Source: Hymenopus coronatus
Taxonomy: Eukaryota; Arthropoda; Insecta; Mantodea; Hymenopodidae
Assembly (NCBI GenBank): GCA_030762935.1
Contig: CM060897.1
Coordinates: forward strand, 107,660,176 to 107,724,175
Length of the DNA: 64,000 nt
Direction of reading: 5' to 3'
Shown here: positions 11,276 through 23,429 of the stretch, piece after piece
Layout of the letters: the number at the start of each line of letters is the position of its first letter
Numbering within the stretch: the first letter of the stretch is position 1
Position numbers and translations under genes: made by a program
Notes under the pieces: model-generated
What the model saw: only the letters and a program-made list of their open reading frames with translations
The model's database searches: none
Told to the model about the DNA's origin: nothing

Positions 11276-11356
11276 CAAAGCTGCTCTAAGGACAGAACAA
11301 AAGTACCCACGTATTAAGGTAATGCCAATACGTATAATTATCGTATAGTAATAGTC

Positions 11357-11452
11357 ATATATTTCCGGTGAAATCTCGGTCTCAAATTTGTGGGTGGAAT
11401 GCAGCACCTTTTCTATCTAATATGTACATTGTAAATACGTGATAGAGAAAGT
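11357..11452 (+). repeat. Family A repeat, palindromic-end fragment
   Basis: TTTCCGGTGAAATCTCGGT through the palindrome to GATAGAGAAAGT. Only the last 100 bases of the unit are present. Confidence 0.7.
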
Positions 11453-11906
11453 GGAAGTGCGCTCGCTGTGAGACTGCTGACAATGTAAAAAATAGATAAA
11501 CTAAGAGGAAAACTGTGACAGAAAAGTATACCTAAGTGATCAAAAAACGAAACCGACATCTGCTTTAGTGACATCCTAATGATAGCATATGTTTGAGTAA
11601 TTTATTTAACATATATTACAAAACTAATGTCTAAACAGAGGTGGTGATAAAATTGTTAATATTTAAAGCTATTTTCCTTAAAAGTCAGTATACATTGGTT
11701 ACAGCAGCTAATATAACCCATTTAAGAAATTATTATCCACTACAGAGCGTCTTTAAGCCAAGAATGTTATCCCGTTTTGTAATGCATTAATTTTAAAGAT
11801 ACATGGAAAGGTTAGCATTATTACGATACGATGGTTACACTATTTGGCATTACTTCAATACATAGGTATTTTTGTTATTCTGTAATTAGAGACGCTTTAT
11901 AGCTAC
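11453..11906. other. AT-rich sequence, nothing recognised
   Basis: Spacer between the two inverted SINE-like arms (with the family A tail). No coding potential seen. Confidence 0.4.
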
Positions 11907-12026
11907 TTACTGGTCTGCTGTAAGCGTTTAGGGCCCTAAGCCGCAAAGGGTAGCCGAGGGATCTGTGAAGCTAAAACCCCAATGATCCCAAGAAGATTTC
12001 AAAACTTAAACTACTTCTTAATACCG

Positions 12027-12027
<1 letters not shown>
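11907..12027 (+). repeat. Second arm of the inverted SINE-like repeat
   Basis: CTGGTCTGCTGTAAGCGTTT, the GGGCCC core, then GAGGGATCTGTGAAGCTAA and CCCCAATGATCCCAAGAAG mirror 11082-11275. It runs into a GT microsatellite. Confidence 0.65.

Positions 12028-12079
<52 letters not shown>
12027..12079. repeat. (GT)n microsatellite
   Basis: About 26 uninterrupted TG dinucleotides. Confidence 0.95.
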
Positions 12080-12082
<3 letters not shown>

Positions 12083-13420
12083 CAAACATTGTAAAACTTC
12101 ACCAGAATAGCTTGGCATGTGAAAGGAATAGATATTAATGTGTTTGGTTTAAATGAATGAATATTTGGTAACATAAATCATTTAAAAAATTAAACAGACA
12201 TATTATCCACCGCGGAGCGTTAGAAGCCAGTGTGTTTATAATACATTTTGTAACGCAATCATGTTAAAGGTGAAAGAGATAGTTTGGTTTAAGAAAGGAA
12301 ATATATCGCGTGTTTTAATTGAAGCTTACGACCAAAAATAGAACTGAAAAATCATTAAACTTTGTAGTAAGATTGTGGTGAGTAAAAGTGTATAAATAGT
12401 ACATGGATTTGAAAGTAGTTTTAGTGCTGTTACCGCTGTAAACTAGAAATTGTTATCATATTGCTGAAACTTTCTGTAGGGGGACTAGAATAATAAGCAG
12501 GCAAATAAGCTAATGGCTTATTCATCCTTAGTCAGGAACTACTTAATGGTATGAGCGCAAGCCCAGGAGGAAATTATTCCTGGAATAGGAGTATAAATAA
12601 TAAGTAAACATTCGGATATAACAATACTTAGGGTATATCTAATGTGCATTTCTTACCCAGAGTCTGTGTCAGACCTATCCAAACTTAATCTATTCATTAT
12701 TTACTCATTCATAAACAAGATGCTTGAGAAATAAAATTCTAACGCCTATTTTCAAAGCTCTGAAATACAAATTCCAGGTGTTTTACTGTTTTGTGCAGTT
12801 ACAATTCTCATTTTAAAACAAAATTCACAGAACATATTTTTACGAAAAGCTGAAATGAAATACACAAAAGGAACACATTATAAAACATTGCATTTATAGA
12901 AGTATAATACCTGTATAGTTGCCTCATCAGTTTCGTAAGTCCGCCATTACATTTGATTACGTTATAAAGTCCGCAGAGTTTATCCAGGCCCATTATTTGT
13001 GCCGCTGTGTTCATGTTATCCTTTTAAATATATTTCTAAAGATTTTGTTAATATAACACAAGAATTTTAAAATTTAAAAGGAAAAATCTAAATGTTTCAC
13101 GAACAGGGCCAGAACTTCGAAACGTGATCTTAGATTTTGTTTTATACAACAAGCATCAACTACAATGGACTACAAAATTGAACATCGCCATCTCGTTTGA
13201 AATCGATTAATGTCAAGCTATTTGACATACTTTACATCTACATTTTAAATTAATGACTTATACTCTTAAATAAGCATATTGACTTCGTGTTTTTCGGTTC
13301 TCAAAATCTGCTCCATTGATTTTAAAAAAATCCACTGGAAAGAGGTTTTAAGGACGATACATTTATTTCGATAGGTCTATCACCAGAAAACCAAATTTCA
13401 TGGTTTTTAATTTCTCTATC
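12080..13420. other. AT-rich sequence, nothing recognised
   Basis: Short stop-interrupted frames only. The 68-codon minus-strand frame at 12808-13014 has no family resemblance. Confidence 0.45.
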
Positions 13421-13560
13421 ACGTACAATGTACATATTTCTCTACCACGTACACTGTACATAATACGTAGAGGTGTCGTATCCCAGCCAAATACCTATTC
13501 TATACCGAGATTTCATCGAATATACATTTTTTAGAATTCCCTAAACAAAAGAAGCACACA
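13421..13560 (-). repeat. Family A repeat, palindromic-end fragment with duplicated tip
   Basis: The tip sequence TTTCTCTAYCACGTACANTGTACAT occurs twice in tandem (about 13419-13444 and 13437-13465), followed by the adjoining minus-orientation segment to TTTTAAAAGGTC. Confidence 0.55.
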
Positions 13561-13582
13561 AACAGTTTTAAAAGGTCCATGA

Positions 13583-13927
13583 GCGCAATTTGATCCAAAT
13601 CGTTGAGTCATTCTAAATGGAACATTTCGAAAAAGGTTACACATAAAGAGCAGTTTGGGGTGGAGAATTTTCTGAATATCTTAATGTCACATCCTTGGAA
13701 ATTACTAAATTTAAATACCACGTTTTTGAGCAATGTTCACACGCACACACACACACATACACACACACATACCTCTTTCCAAAATTTTTTTGCTTTTCTT
13801 TTTTTTTTTTTTTTTTGATTCAGGGGTTCTCCAAACATGGTTTTGAAGTCTCGGTATCGAATTTTTGGGTAGAATAGAACACCCTTTCTACCTATTATAT
13901 ACATTGTACATAGTGCCAGAGACAGTA
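13583..13927 (+). repeat. Family A repeat, partial, with CA tract
   Basis: Runs from AAATCGTTGAGTCATT through GTTTGGGGTGGAG and TGTCACATCCTTGGAA to the palindrome. CA tract at about 13739-13768 and a T run at 13799-13816. Confidence 0.75.
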
Positions 13928-14046
13928 AAAATCTGATATGTTTCATTGACATAATTTTCTTAAACTATTCTGCAACAAAGTATTCTTACAAATGCTTATT
14001 ATTCTATCTACTTAATGGTAATCAAAATAAACATTAGGAGATATTA
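13928..14046 (+). repeat. Family A repeat, first part, interrupted by a SINE
   Basis: AAAAATCTGATATGTTTCATTG to AAATAAACATTAGGAG. The natural continuation (CTCTTAATACAAGGGAAATAAAGGAAT) resumes at about 14325, beyond the SINE. Confidence 0.7.
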
Positions 14047-14050
14047 AATT

Positions 14051-14250
14051 GAGTTTTATTTATGGATGCTGTTTAAATGCTGCGGTTCTCAGTGTCCCAT
14101 TCTATACTGGACGTGAAAGACCGCTTAATTTTATCAGGCTTGAGGTTCTTTTACATGCGTAAATCTACGTGACGGGACCAACAGATTTATTTCCCTTTAG
14201 AAGGAAGCCATACTAAGGATTCTTACGCCGGGTTTGAACCCGCGACCTAG
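14051..14250 (-). repeat. tRNA-derived SINE (type C), inserted in family A
   Basis: On the minus strand a B box (GCGGGTTCAAACCCGGC) precedes the body with GCATGTAAAAGAACC and AAGCGGTCTTTCACGTCC. It ends at CATAAATAAAACTC. The second copy in the window is at 59.28-59.58 kb. Confidence 0.75.
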
Positions 14251-14324
14251 GGAACTAGAGGCTAGAATGCAAGTTGTAATTAGAGGACGACGATTAGCAG
14301 ATATGATGGTCTTAACACTCAGTT

Positions 14325-14440
14325 TCCTCTTAATACAAGGGAAATAAAGGAATACACTAGGCTAATGTGATAGACAAATATTTAAAAGCCATCACTATGT
14401 GATACCCTTGAAATTCTCTTTTCTTTGCATGACCAAGATG
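14325..14440 (+). repeat. Family A repeat, continuation after SINE
   Basis: Picks up the unit at the GGGAAATAAAGGAATACACT block and stops at TTCTTTGCATGACCA, where a new copy starts. Confidence 0.65.
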
Positions 14441-14690
14441 AAAAAATCTGATGTCACACTCACATGACCTTCTCTACCTATTTTGCAAATAGCTATTCTT
14501 ACAAAAGTTTAGTGTTCCATTGTTTCATGCAAATCGAGATAAACATTAGTAGAAATGGTTTTATCACTTAGTTCCTCTAAGTAGAAGGGAAATAAACGAA
14601 TATACTAGGCTAAAACGATAGTCAAATATTTTAAAAACCAGTACTATGTGATGGAATTGAAATTCCCTTCTCTCAACAAGGATGATAAAA
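14441..14690 (+). repeat. Family A repeat, 5' part
   Basis: AAAAAATCTGATGTCACACTC to the GAATTGAAATTCCCTTCTCT block, joined to the type B SINE tail that follows. Confidence 0.7.
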
Positions 14691-14719
14691 AGTGAATAAC
14701 TACTTCCCATTTGAGAAAC

Positions 14720-14935
14720 GAAGTCAATTGCCAGGATGATAAACAGCCCTGCCGGTGTGCCGGAATTTCGTCTGACATGAGTTATTTCACCTGCTAGTAA
14801 ATTTACTGGCACGGTGTTGTCCCTTTTAAGCTCACTCAAAAACCATCGGTTTGTGCTGGGTTTTAACCTGCAACCTTGGAATCAGAAGGCCAGCGCTTAA
14901 CCAAATGAATCACCTAGACAGATTACACACTGATT
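14720..14935 (-). repeat. tRNA-derived SINE (type B)
   Basis: Minus-strand tRNA-like head with TTGGTTAAGCGCTGGCCTTC (A-box side) and GGTTGCAGGTTAAAACCC (B-box-like), then a body ending GACGAAATTCCGGCACACC and CCTGGCAATTGAC. Fragments at 11.0 and 36.4 kb share this tail and head. Confidence 0.7.
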
Positions 14936-15044
14936 AGATTATATTAAAAAGCATTCTATCGGTTCGTTTTGACCAGAAAGCCACAGAAAATAGAACTTTT
15001 CAAGGCATATACATGTATACATATGTTTATATATTACGAGAAAA

Positions 15045-16140
15045 AAACAATGTATAAAGCTCTAGTGCTAAAATCATGGGTTACAAAAACAGCAAATAGA
15101 CATATAATCACATCATTTGACTTTTGAAGCTTTACAACACTGCACTACACTTAATGTGCTCCGTAACAGTCTATGTACTTCCTTATTTGCAAGCACATAT
15201 AAATAAAGAGTATCAAAAATTACTGTTAAAATGTATAAATAAATATCATTTCATTATGTAACACTGATGAAATGTCAGATGATAGTTTTCTAATTATTGG
15301 CAGAATAGTTTACCACTAGTAATTATATAAAACTAAAATATGAATATTGTATTATGTACACTCCTAAGTGCATACATGTCACAATTTACAACACATATTT
15401 ACAAATATATTACAGTATAGACAATGCAAACATGTACAAATTTACAATTATGTACTAAAGTGTAAAATATCATAAGATCTGGTTTTACAGACCTTGTGTC
15501 ATTGCTAAATACTAAAAAATTCATCTGACACATTCGTGCAAGTCTTAAGTATACATCAGCTTAATTTGTGTATAAAACAAACAACACTAATATGCACAAA
15601 ATTATTGCACATTATAATACTTATAAAAGCATTAATGTTAAGGTATTGTCAAATAGATTTGTCACTTAAATATTCATCTGCATAGTAAAATGATTTATTG
15701 CATAGGTATTCCTTAAGGGAAGCCTTAAAAGTCCTGAAATAGCCAACTTTTTCTTTGAGATTACTGGGGAGAGCATTAAATATCTTGTTTCTTTCGTAAT
15801 ATACACCTTTCTGAGAGCAACGAAGATTAGCATTGGGATGATGAATATATGCCTTTTGTCTAGTATTAACATTATGAATTTCCATGTTTTTTTATAAAAC
15901 TATGTCGATTAACTGCATAGAATTTTAAAATGGATAATATATAAACACAAGGTATGGTGACCAATCTTTGAAATAGTTCTTTGCAGGACTGTCTGCTATA
16001 AGCATTACAGATTATTTGTATTGCCTTCTTCTGTATCTGGAATATGCATTTACTATCTACTGAATTAGATATCCCAGAATATTATTTCATAGTCAATGAT
16101 GGAGTTAAAGTAGGCAAAATACACTAAGTCTATCAAGTGA
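15045..16140 (-). mobile_element. 3' end of a non-LTR retrotransposon (jockey/CR1-like), second copy
   Basis: Minus-strand translation in pieces reads as the reverse-transcriptase C-terminal region: SIIDYEIIFWDI, then PCVYILSILKFYAVN, then a clean 78-codon tail (15885-15649) containing NTRQKAYIHHPNANLRCSQK and LPSNLKEKVG and ending with a stop. The 600-base 3' non-coding part (15648-15045) matches 10.10-10.75 kb in inverted orientation. 5'-truncated and frameshifted, so inactive. Family placement rests on the tail motif and general arrangement only. Confidence 0.75.
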
Positions 16141-16207
16141 ATGAAACTTAACCAGTGCTCGGAGAGTATAATATGCTGAGCTAAGTTTAGGTGTGATTTA
16201 GCTAATG

Positions 16208-16560
16208 TGTGACTTTCAGTCCAAAAACTTATCTACCTGAAGGACAAGAAATATGACTTCATTTAGCTGCTCTAAGCCCAACTTTGTGCCTAATCTGATG
16301 AGGGAAATACTGGAGCAACTTGGAGTGCATAAAATGCGCACAACTCCTCTCCACCCACAGTCAGATGTTATGGTTGAGTGGTATATCAAGACTCTAGAAG
16401 ATGCCCATTTGAGGAAAGTTGTAGTGTGGCCAATTACCAGAGAGACTGACATGTCAGGTTGCCACTTTTCTTGTTGGCATACGGTGCACATATTGTATCT
16501 GATGCGACCTGTTTGGGAGTCTCTTGGTGTAGCAGAACCAGCAATCGATTATGTGGAGCA
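16208..16560 (+). pseudogene. Ty3/gypsy integrase fragment
   Basis: The plus frame contains FVPNLMREILEQLGV, then RTTPLHPQSDVMVEW, the signature around the second and third catalytic segment of Ty3/gypsy integrases (usual form TPLHPQSDGMVER). A further reading-frame change is needed to follow the domain past LRKVV. No LTR, protease or RT part was found beside it. It abuts the LINE relic. Non-functional fragment. Confidence 0.8.
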
Positions 16561-16955
16561 GGGCTGGTAAGATAAGCACCTGAGTGTGAAATGCTCTACC
16601 CCTACAATTGCCCCTTTGCTTTTTCCTTCCACCTGACAGAAAGCGGAGAGGTTATGTGTATAACACTGGTAGTTGTTCTTGAAGAACAACAAAACACTTG
16701 CTCTCCCAGTCCCAATTAAACATTTTCCATTCACTCATATTGCACATGTAAGCCACCACTGCACTGATAAGGCTGCCATGGGCTAGTACCAAAATGAACC
16801 AGTTTCTTTGGCTTTATGTGACTGTTGAAAGAGAGTAGTGGGGACAAGAGGTAGGGTAAGTTAACACCTCCTGCACTTTGCCTGCCAGGCCTGATGTAGA
16901 GAATTTTGCATGACTTTACAACATGAATGAAATGGTCCATCAACACATCCAGGTG
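16561..16955. other. Unassigned sequence after integrase fragment
   Basis: May be further gypsy-derived DNA, but no motif supports that. Confidence 0.3.
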
Positions 16956-16959
16956 GGGT

Positions 16960-17200
16960 CATGCTGTGGCCGAGTTGTTAGAGCACCTGCCTCTCAGCTA
17001 GGTGGCCTGAGTTTGATCCCAAGCAACCACATATGAGACTTGTAGTGGACAAAGCAGTGCAGGGAGGGTTTTCTCTGGGTTCTGCGGTTTCCCTGCCATC
17101 ACATTCCATCAGTGCTCCATCTTCATTCTGTGTATCATTAGTGTCATTGCCTGCAGTGTCTTAGTTGTAAAAGCGGATGTTAAAGACTTAAACCAAGGGG
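16960..17200 (+). repeat. tRNA-derived SINE (type A)
   Basis: Head GCTGTGGCCGAGTTGTTAGA with a B-box-like GAGTTTGATCCC, followed by a body matching the minus-strand SINE at 1.43-1.66 kb (GTGGACAAAGC, GTTTTCTCTGGGTTCTG, CCATCACATTCCA). The tail is GTTAAAGACTTAAACC. Confidence 0.75.
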
Positions 17201-18925
17201 TGCTGCGCTAAGCTTCAACAACTATGGCAAGGGCTATACTTTGTGGTAATGTCGTCTACTGCTTCTAGAGGCTGCCCTAGGTAACAGGCTGGTATAGTCT
17301 AGCCCGCTACGATGATGCTGGTCAGGATGACCGACACTAGGGAAGGAGCGTGTGATTTTGCACCCATGTGCACACACTTATACCTTGCTATCTTGCCACC
17401 CTAAATTGTTGCAGGTGTGCTTGCAGCTTGTTTTTCATAGCTCCTCTGCATTGTCACAGATGTCTGTAAATTTAACACATGCATGAGCATGTCACATCTG
17501 AGTGTGTAATAATGAATCCCACCTCTTAAAATTTCTTTTACGTAATCAGGAGGTATTAAAGGAGAGCAACCAGATCTGGAGAAAGACACTTGCGACAGAT
17601 AGTTCTAAGAGTGCAGTTGGATTAGAGAGCAGCCGAAGCAGCCATCGACAGTGCACAAGCATCCAAGAGACAAGAAAAGAAATTGTTCTGCAGCATTGAA
17701 ATAAAGACATTTGTTACAGAATTGTTATTTCTATCAGCATTTGAAATAAATATATTCTGTTACAATACCTTTGTCATACATTAGACAGTACTGCCATCTA
17801 ATAGGATATGGCAGGGGCAATTTTTAGTGTTTTGTAAAGCTGAAATAATACTCTTTTCAAAGACATAGGTGTTGTACGTTTAAGTAATTGTTTCACCACT
17901 TCAGTACTGATTCTAAAATTATAAAAAATTAACACCAAAACAAGTCAAAAGAGAACTTACCTCTTTATAACAGAATGAAATGGCAGAATGAAACCAAATT
18001 TCACCTATACAGTACCTTCTTCACCAGGACTAGGACTAGACCAAGATCCTCTGGATAACACACCTGACACTGTCATCCAAAATAGCAGCCCTATGTGTTG
18101 GAAAATACTTAAAATAGCTTGTCTACAAGCTATGATTTCTCCACAGTAAAAGTCAAATGTGGTGTAGTATACAGGGTATTATACAGTATACAGTAGTATA
18201 TTGACACCAAATGAAGATGTGGACCTTGTTGGTCATACCATAGGTGATACATGTATATAATTTTCAGCTCTAAATTCAGCACATACAAAAACTGCCATAA
18301 AATCACCATGGATTAGGCAGTGGTACATAACCAAATGGCACATGCATGGCCCACTTCAAGAGAGATGTCAGTTGGTAGCAAAGGTCCCAGTTGGTGGTGT
18401 AGGGGTGGTTTGATAGACATGCTGATGTGGCACCTTAGTAATGGAAAATATTGCATGTCGGTTTTGTTATTGTTTCGTATAACACATTCTGAGATTGTTT
18501 ACGTGGTATATGACAACCGTTGTACCTGTGCTGCCTAATCCCAAATGTGTGCAATTTTTAAACACATAAAACTTTAAATAGAAGAGTTTGAAAGTTGCAA
18601 CATCAAGTTTCGGACAAGTCAAAGTGTAAGCTAATCAACTGCTATCTTTGTTTGATGTCGTTTTGAAACAGCCTGTATATCTTTTGTGTTATATACAAAA
18701 ACACTGTGTTAAAAGTAAAATAAATGCAATTTAACATTAAATGATGAGCAACGAAAAATAGAACCTCAGACAACATTCATGCTGTCTACAGTTTTGCATG
18801 GCATATTTAAATTACATACACATAGTCCTATAAACTGCAAATAGCATATCACTTGCATGAAACAGAACTGTTGATGAGTTCACTCAAAATTATCTGTCAC
18901 TATTTAAACTGTTTACCACACTGTA
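17201..18925. other. No recognisable gene
   Basis: Short frames of 60-72 codons without family resemblance. Nothing supported. Confidence 0.4.
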
Positions 18926-19618
18926 AACAATATTATATACACTGGGTGGCTAACATAAGAATGCTGATGTAATTAATTGCTTAATTGAAAAGTTTAGCAT
19001 TGAACTTTTATTTTGCATTTACTTAAGACTTTGTTTCTGAACTATAATTATGTGCCTTGTAACATTTATTTACAGTTTTTGCTGGGGGATGTCCTACCAC
19101 AGCCAGTTCCTATTGACAGACTTATAATAAAAAGTACTGTAAAGGCAGATGAATACAATCAAAATTTGCATATAATTTAATATTTCGAAATGAAATACTT
19201 TGTTAAAAGTGGTGAAGCACGGAATATATGTTCCTTCATATTTGACAATAATGATACATAAATATCATCATTGACTGACTTCAACAATGGTGTAGTTATT
19301 TAATTGTTTACCAATTGGTGTCACCCGCATAGTGCAGGTGGTTACAATCACTCATTTATTTTCATCCAATGTCGTTTTATAACTTTAATATGGGTGAGCA
19401 TGATCACAACTGTGATTTTTAAAAAATAATTTCATAAATTACACAGAAATAATGAACAATGGTATATCAATTGTGCATTTATATTCATATTTATTGTGTA
19501 GGACTCCAAATGTTTCAGCACATGTTCGTAACCAAGGTCGATTACAGAATATGATTACAAAGAAGAAAAACACAGCTCAGTTTATCAATTAACAGGTTCT
19601 CATCATTGAAACTGTCCA
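18926..19618. other. AT-rich flank of pogo-like element
   Basis: Terminal repeats of the neighbouring transposon were looked for here and not found. Confidence 0.3.
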
Positions 19619-21333
19619 TTACTCAATTTTAAAAATCATATCATCTATGTTTCTGAACATGTAGCTTCCTCTTCTTTGAGTTTCGCATTGGATTTTTTTA
19701 ATTATTTCATTTCTCTCTACTTCTGCAATGTCTTCAGTCTCTGGAAAAATGAAGTGCGTATTCAAGTTATCACTTTCTTTTTTTTCTTAAAAACTTAACC
19801 TCAAACAAATCTTTATCAACTTCTTCCTCAATCTTTCCAATAAATTATCTAACCCTCTTTTTCATTGGGAATTTTACCACAACAAACTCTCCTCTTGAAA
19901 TTTCTTCAGTTTCATCCTCACTTTCCTCAACTGCTTTTGATGCTTCATCATCGTCGTCATTATCATCATCTCTCTCTGCTGGCTCTCTGCACTAGTTCCT
20001 TCACCTGTAATGTGAAGGTTTTGTTAGCTCTCAAGATCTTACACAGCCACTCCCTTACCTCGCACCACATTCAAACGAGTCTTACGAACCGCTTCTGTTC
20101 TCTTCACTGCTTCTCCAGTATGAGACTTCTTTAAGTGATCCACAAATACTTCTGTCCATGACTTTTCTATTTCCTGTGTACCGTTATCATTATTTACATC
20201 TACAACTTGAGAGAGAACTTTTTCTACGTAGAAGGTAACAATCCCTGTGTTTGCCAAACCGGATATGATATTCTGTTTCTTATTATCTCCAATTTCATCC
20301 AATGCCCTTTTAAGAAGCGAGGAAATTCTGATTTTGGAACTACACCTCTACTATGTTGTTTACACTCGTCAAGAACACTCCTCCAAGCATGTTTGAATGG
20401 TCATAAGAATGCTACATCGAGTGATTGGGTCAAGTGGGTGGTGTTAGGTGGCAATAGAACAAATCGCTCATTATGCAACTCACACTGTTTGATGACATGT
20501 AGAGAAATGTGGCTTGTTAAATTATCCCCTATTAACAACTTTTTCCCTTCTAATTTTCTTACAAAGGGAGCCAGAATGTCCGAAAACCATGCTTCAAACA
20601 TATGTCAAACCATCCACTCATATTTTTATTATAGCCAGCACCAGGTATAGCCCTTGTGTCATAGAGATGCTTACTCTTGTACACTGTATATGGAGGAAGC
20701 CTTTTTCCATCTGTTATAGGCAATACCATAATGCTAATGCTATTCTTTGAAGAATCAATTATTCTTTTCAGGTGTTTCACATCACATTTGACGACGACTC
20801 TAACTTGGCCTGGATCATCTGAGAAATTGGTTTCATCATAATTAATGATGTTAGATGGAGGGATTCCCTCCATTGATGTCTCTAAATTAGAAAAATATTC
20901 ACGCACTGTAGCATGTGTAACAGATGCTCTGGCCCACTTTATATTTTCACTTAATCTTACAGTTAATTCCTTGTTTCTTCCAAGGAACTCATGTAACCAT
21001 TCCTTGTCAGGTCTGTTGTCAGTAAATTTTTTTCTATTTTCCCTATCCTATTTAGATAGCTTTGTACTAGGTTTCTGATATCTTGATCTCTTAGCAGGAA
21101 ACCCCATTTGGCACACACCAGTAATCCTTCAAACAAAGCTTTTTCTTCTTCTCTACTTAAAACAGTTTGCCTCCCATTATGAATTTATATTTGTTATTTA
21201 TTTTATCATTAAGGGTCGTATATGGCACACCATATTGCTCGGATGCTTTCACAACATTTACCATGTTAGTTAAGTATACAGGATTATAATTACATCTACT
21301 GCCAGGACCAACTTTCCTTTTATACTTCCCCAT
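19619..21333 (-). pseudogene. Pogo-like transposase (pipsqueak HTH plus DDE), degraded
   Basis: Reading down the minus strand from an ATG at 21333, the product starts MGKYKRKVGPGSRCNYNP and continues into a pipsqueak/CENP-B-type helix-turn-helix (ASEQYGVPYTTLNDKI). After a one-base deletion near 21170 the frame goes on (EEKALFEGLLVCAKWGFP). The DDE endonuclease follows, with all three acidic positions visible: NYDETN, GDNLTSH and SLDVAFL. A frameshift near 20595 and nonsense codons (one just after SLDVAFL) inactivate it. The C-terminal region has an acidic stretch and RGEFVVVKFPMKKRV, then ends at a stop at 19619-19621. A GTAAGG...ACAG segment (20056-20005) could be a 52-base intron that removes an early stop. 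The family is the pogo/Tigger group of Tc1/mariner; no terminal repeats were located. Confidence 0.8.
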
Positions 21334-22870
21334 GCTAATCGAATGCACCTTACAATGTAACACATTTTACTGTCAGACGAGCTACCATTAGAACAAAACG
21401 AACTTGAATAGGTTTAGTTACTGATACTACCACAAGAAAATGAATGGAATAAGATATGTTAAAACATACCTAGTTATATGAAAGTGATTAAACGCACAAC
21501 AGAACTTTTCACAAGTAAGCTTCTTCCACCACTATGATGCGTTCACTTGAATCTGATCTACTGCTATAGAAAACAATAATAACAGTTCTGACGCAACAAT
21601 GTTGTGTTCTAATTGTATTCTCGTTCGAAAATGCGATGCAATAATTATCTCTAAATAGTTGTTCTGCTGTTATTGTTGTTTTCCAAGTAAAAGAAGAAAC
21701 AATCGGAATTACCCTCCTATATTGGATTCACCCGCTTTTACGGTAAACTTAAACTAGTACTGGCACTGAAAAACATGAAATTCATATCCAAAGCCAGCAC
21801 TGTGAAAATATATTCATGCAGTCTAGTTTTTCATGCAGCAACATAACAGCATAATACTACACTTGATTTTCAAAAACTGTTGGAAATTCACCATTCAGCA
21901 GTGTAATCCTCTTCTCGGAATTAGATATTATGAAAGAACCGTCATCACAAGGAAGTCTGTCCTCTTTTATCACAAAGTCCAAAGCAAAATTATGTATACA
22001 CATAGATAAATCCTTTGAAAGCATAGTGTTCATAATTTATGCTTATGATCAATTTTATCTTAAGGACCCAGGAAGTGATTCAACTTCTGTCATACCCAAG
22101 TTATGTAAAAACTTTATTTTCAATTTTTATCAAAATTTGTTTGATTAAAATGAAATTTGGAGGTTTAAGAGAAAAAGATTTCATTTAATAAATGTAAGAT
22201 ATTTACATAAATCTACAAGTTTTTATGAAAAAGTGGCATAAGGCACACTAAGTTTCCTAACAAAACTTGTCTGCATTCAAAATCTTGGTACACTTTTCTT
22301 CTAAAGTTTTGATTGTAGAGTCACCAATTGTTTTTGAGGTACTCAATAATAATTTGAGGTTGTGAATACAATTTAAATTTGTTATTATAAAAATGAGAAG
22401 GGGAAAAAATTTTCACTCCTAATGACACAAATGGACAGTTTTTTTACATGTTATTAATTTTTTTTCTCAGTAAATAACATTATTCATTAAAACAAATGAG
22501 TTCACCAGGTAAAACAGGTAATAAGACATGTACAGTAAATATTTCATGAAAATATGTATCTTCAATAACTTTCTCAAAAAGTGCACCTGAATGGTCAAAA
22601 ACTGAAATTATGGGGAAATGAGTTTAAAGTGAAAGTGTAATTTTTGCTCAAGCTAAACATGCCAGCCCCATATTCCTCATCATTGGTATTATTTGCAGCT
22701 TCCCTCTTCCTCTTCCTGGTGCTAGCTTTTTATATATTATTTAAGCTGCCATTTTGACTCTTGAGAGTCGACACATATTGTTTCTTAAAAATGCTGTCTT
22801 CATATTTTCAGCAATTTTGATGCCCATTTTTGCATAACTTTTAGCCAAAATGCATTTACCAAACGTAACT
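21334..22870. other. No recognisable gene
   Basis: AT-rich. A minus-strand frame near 22860-22670 is open for about 60 codons (KCILAKSYAKMGIKIAENMK...) but I do not recognise a family. Confidence 0.35.
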
Positions 22871-22871
22871 C

Positions 22872-23165
22872 CATGGCACGACAGTCCACAGTGGGCTTTG
22901 GCCTACCACCCAGCCGCTGCATCCCCGTCTTGGCCCAAAGGCATCATGAATGGGGTGCAGTACTGAAGAGTGAGACGTGATCAGCGCCTTGAGTCCCTCT
23001 CGGCCAGTTGATGCAGTGTTCTTGAGATAGAGCTGCTACTTCTCAGTCAAGAAGCTCCTTAATTGGTTCTACCAGGGACCTCTCAAGGCTGAGTGCACAC
23101 CGGACCAGGTCTCCCAGCTAATACATGAATACTGGTACCAGTGGTCCACGTTTACTATTATTTGA
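22872..23165 (+). repeat. SINE-like element (type F), diverged
   Basis: Blocks GGCACGACAGTCCACAG, TTTGGCCTACCACCCAGCC, CCTCTCGGCCAGTTGATG and AGTCAAGAAGCTCCTTAATT recall a SINE body widespread in arthropods. Ends and tRNA head are unclear. Confidence 0.5.
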
Positions 23166-23429
23166 TTTACCCAGGAATACAACCATTACACAAGAGAGTA
23201 ATAATTTCTTCTTTAATCACCAGCATAGCCAGTACAGTAGGGATATTGGGTCAAGCGTGATTTCAATTTTCACTACATGAAGTTTAGTTTCTTATGAGAC
23301 ATGTTTACCTCATTATATAGCATTTCAAATAGATTTAGCATACTTTCCTAAGCTTAGTCTTGATCTTATTTCCTTTTCTTGTTTCCCATATTGTGTAATC
23401 TTTATTCCCTGGTGTTTATATTCCCCTGA

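Noticed and set aside
20207..20650. 147-codon plus-strand frame
   Set aside because: Antisense shadow of the pogo-like transposase.
18926..21720. Terminal inverted repeats of the pogo-like element
   Set aside because: Candidate words (CACCCGC near 19323 and 21730) are in the same orientation, not inverted.
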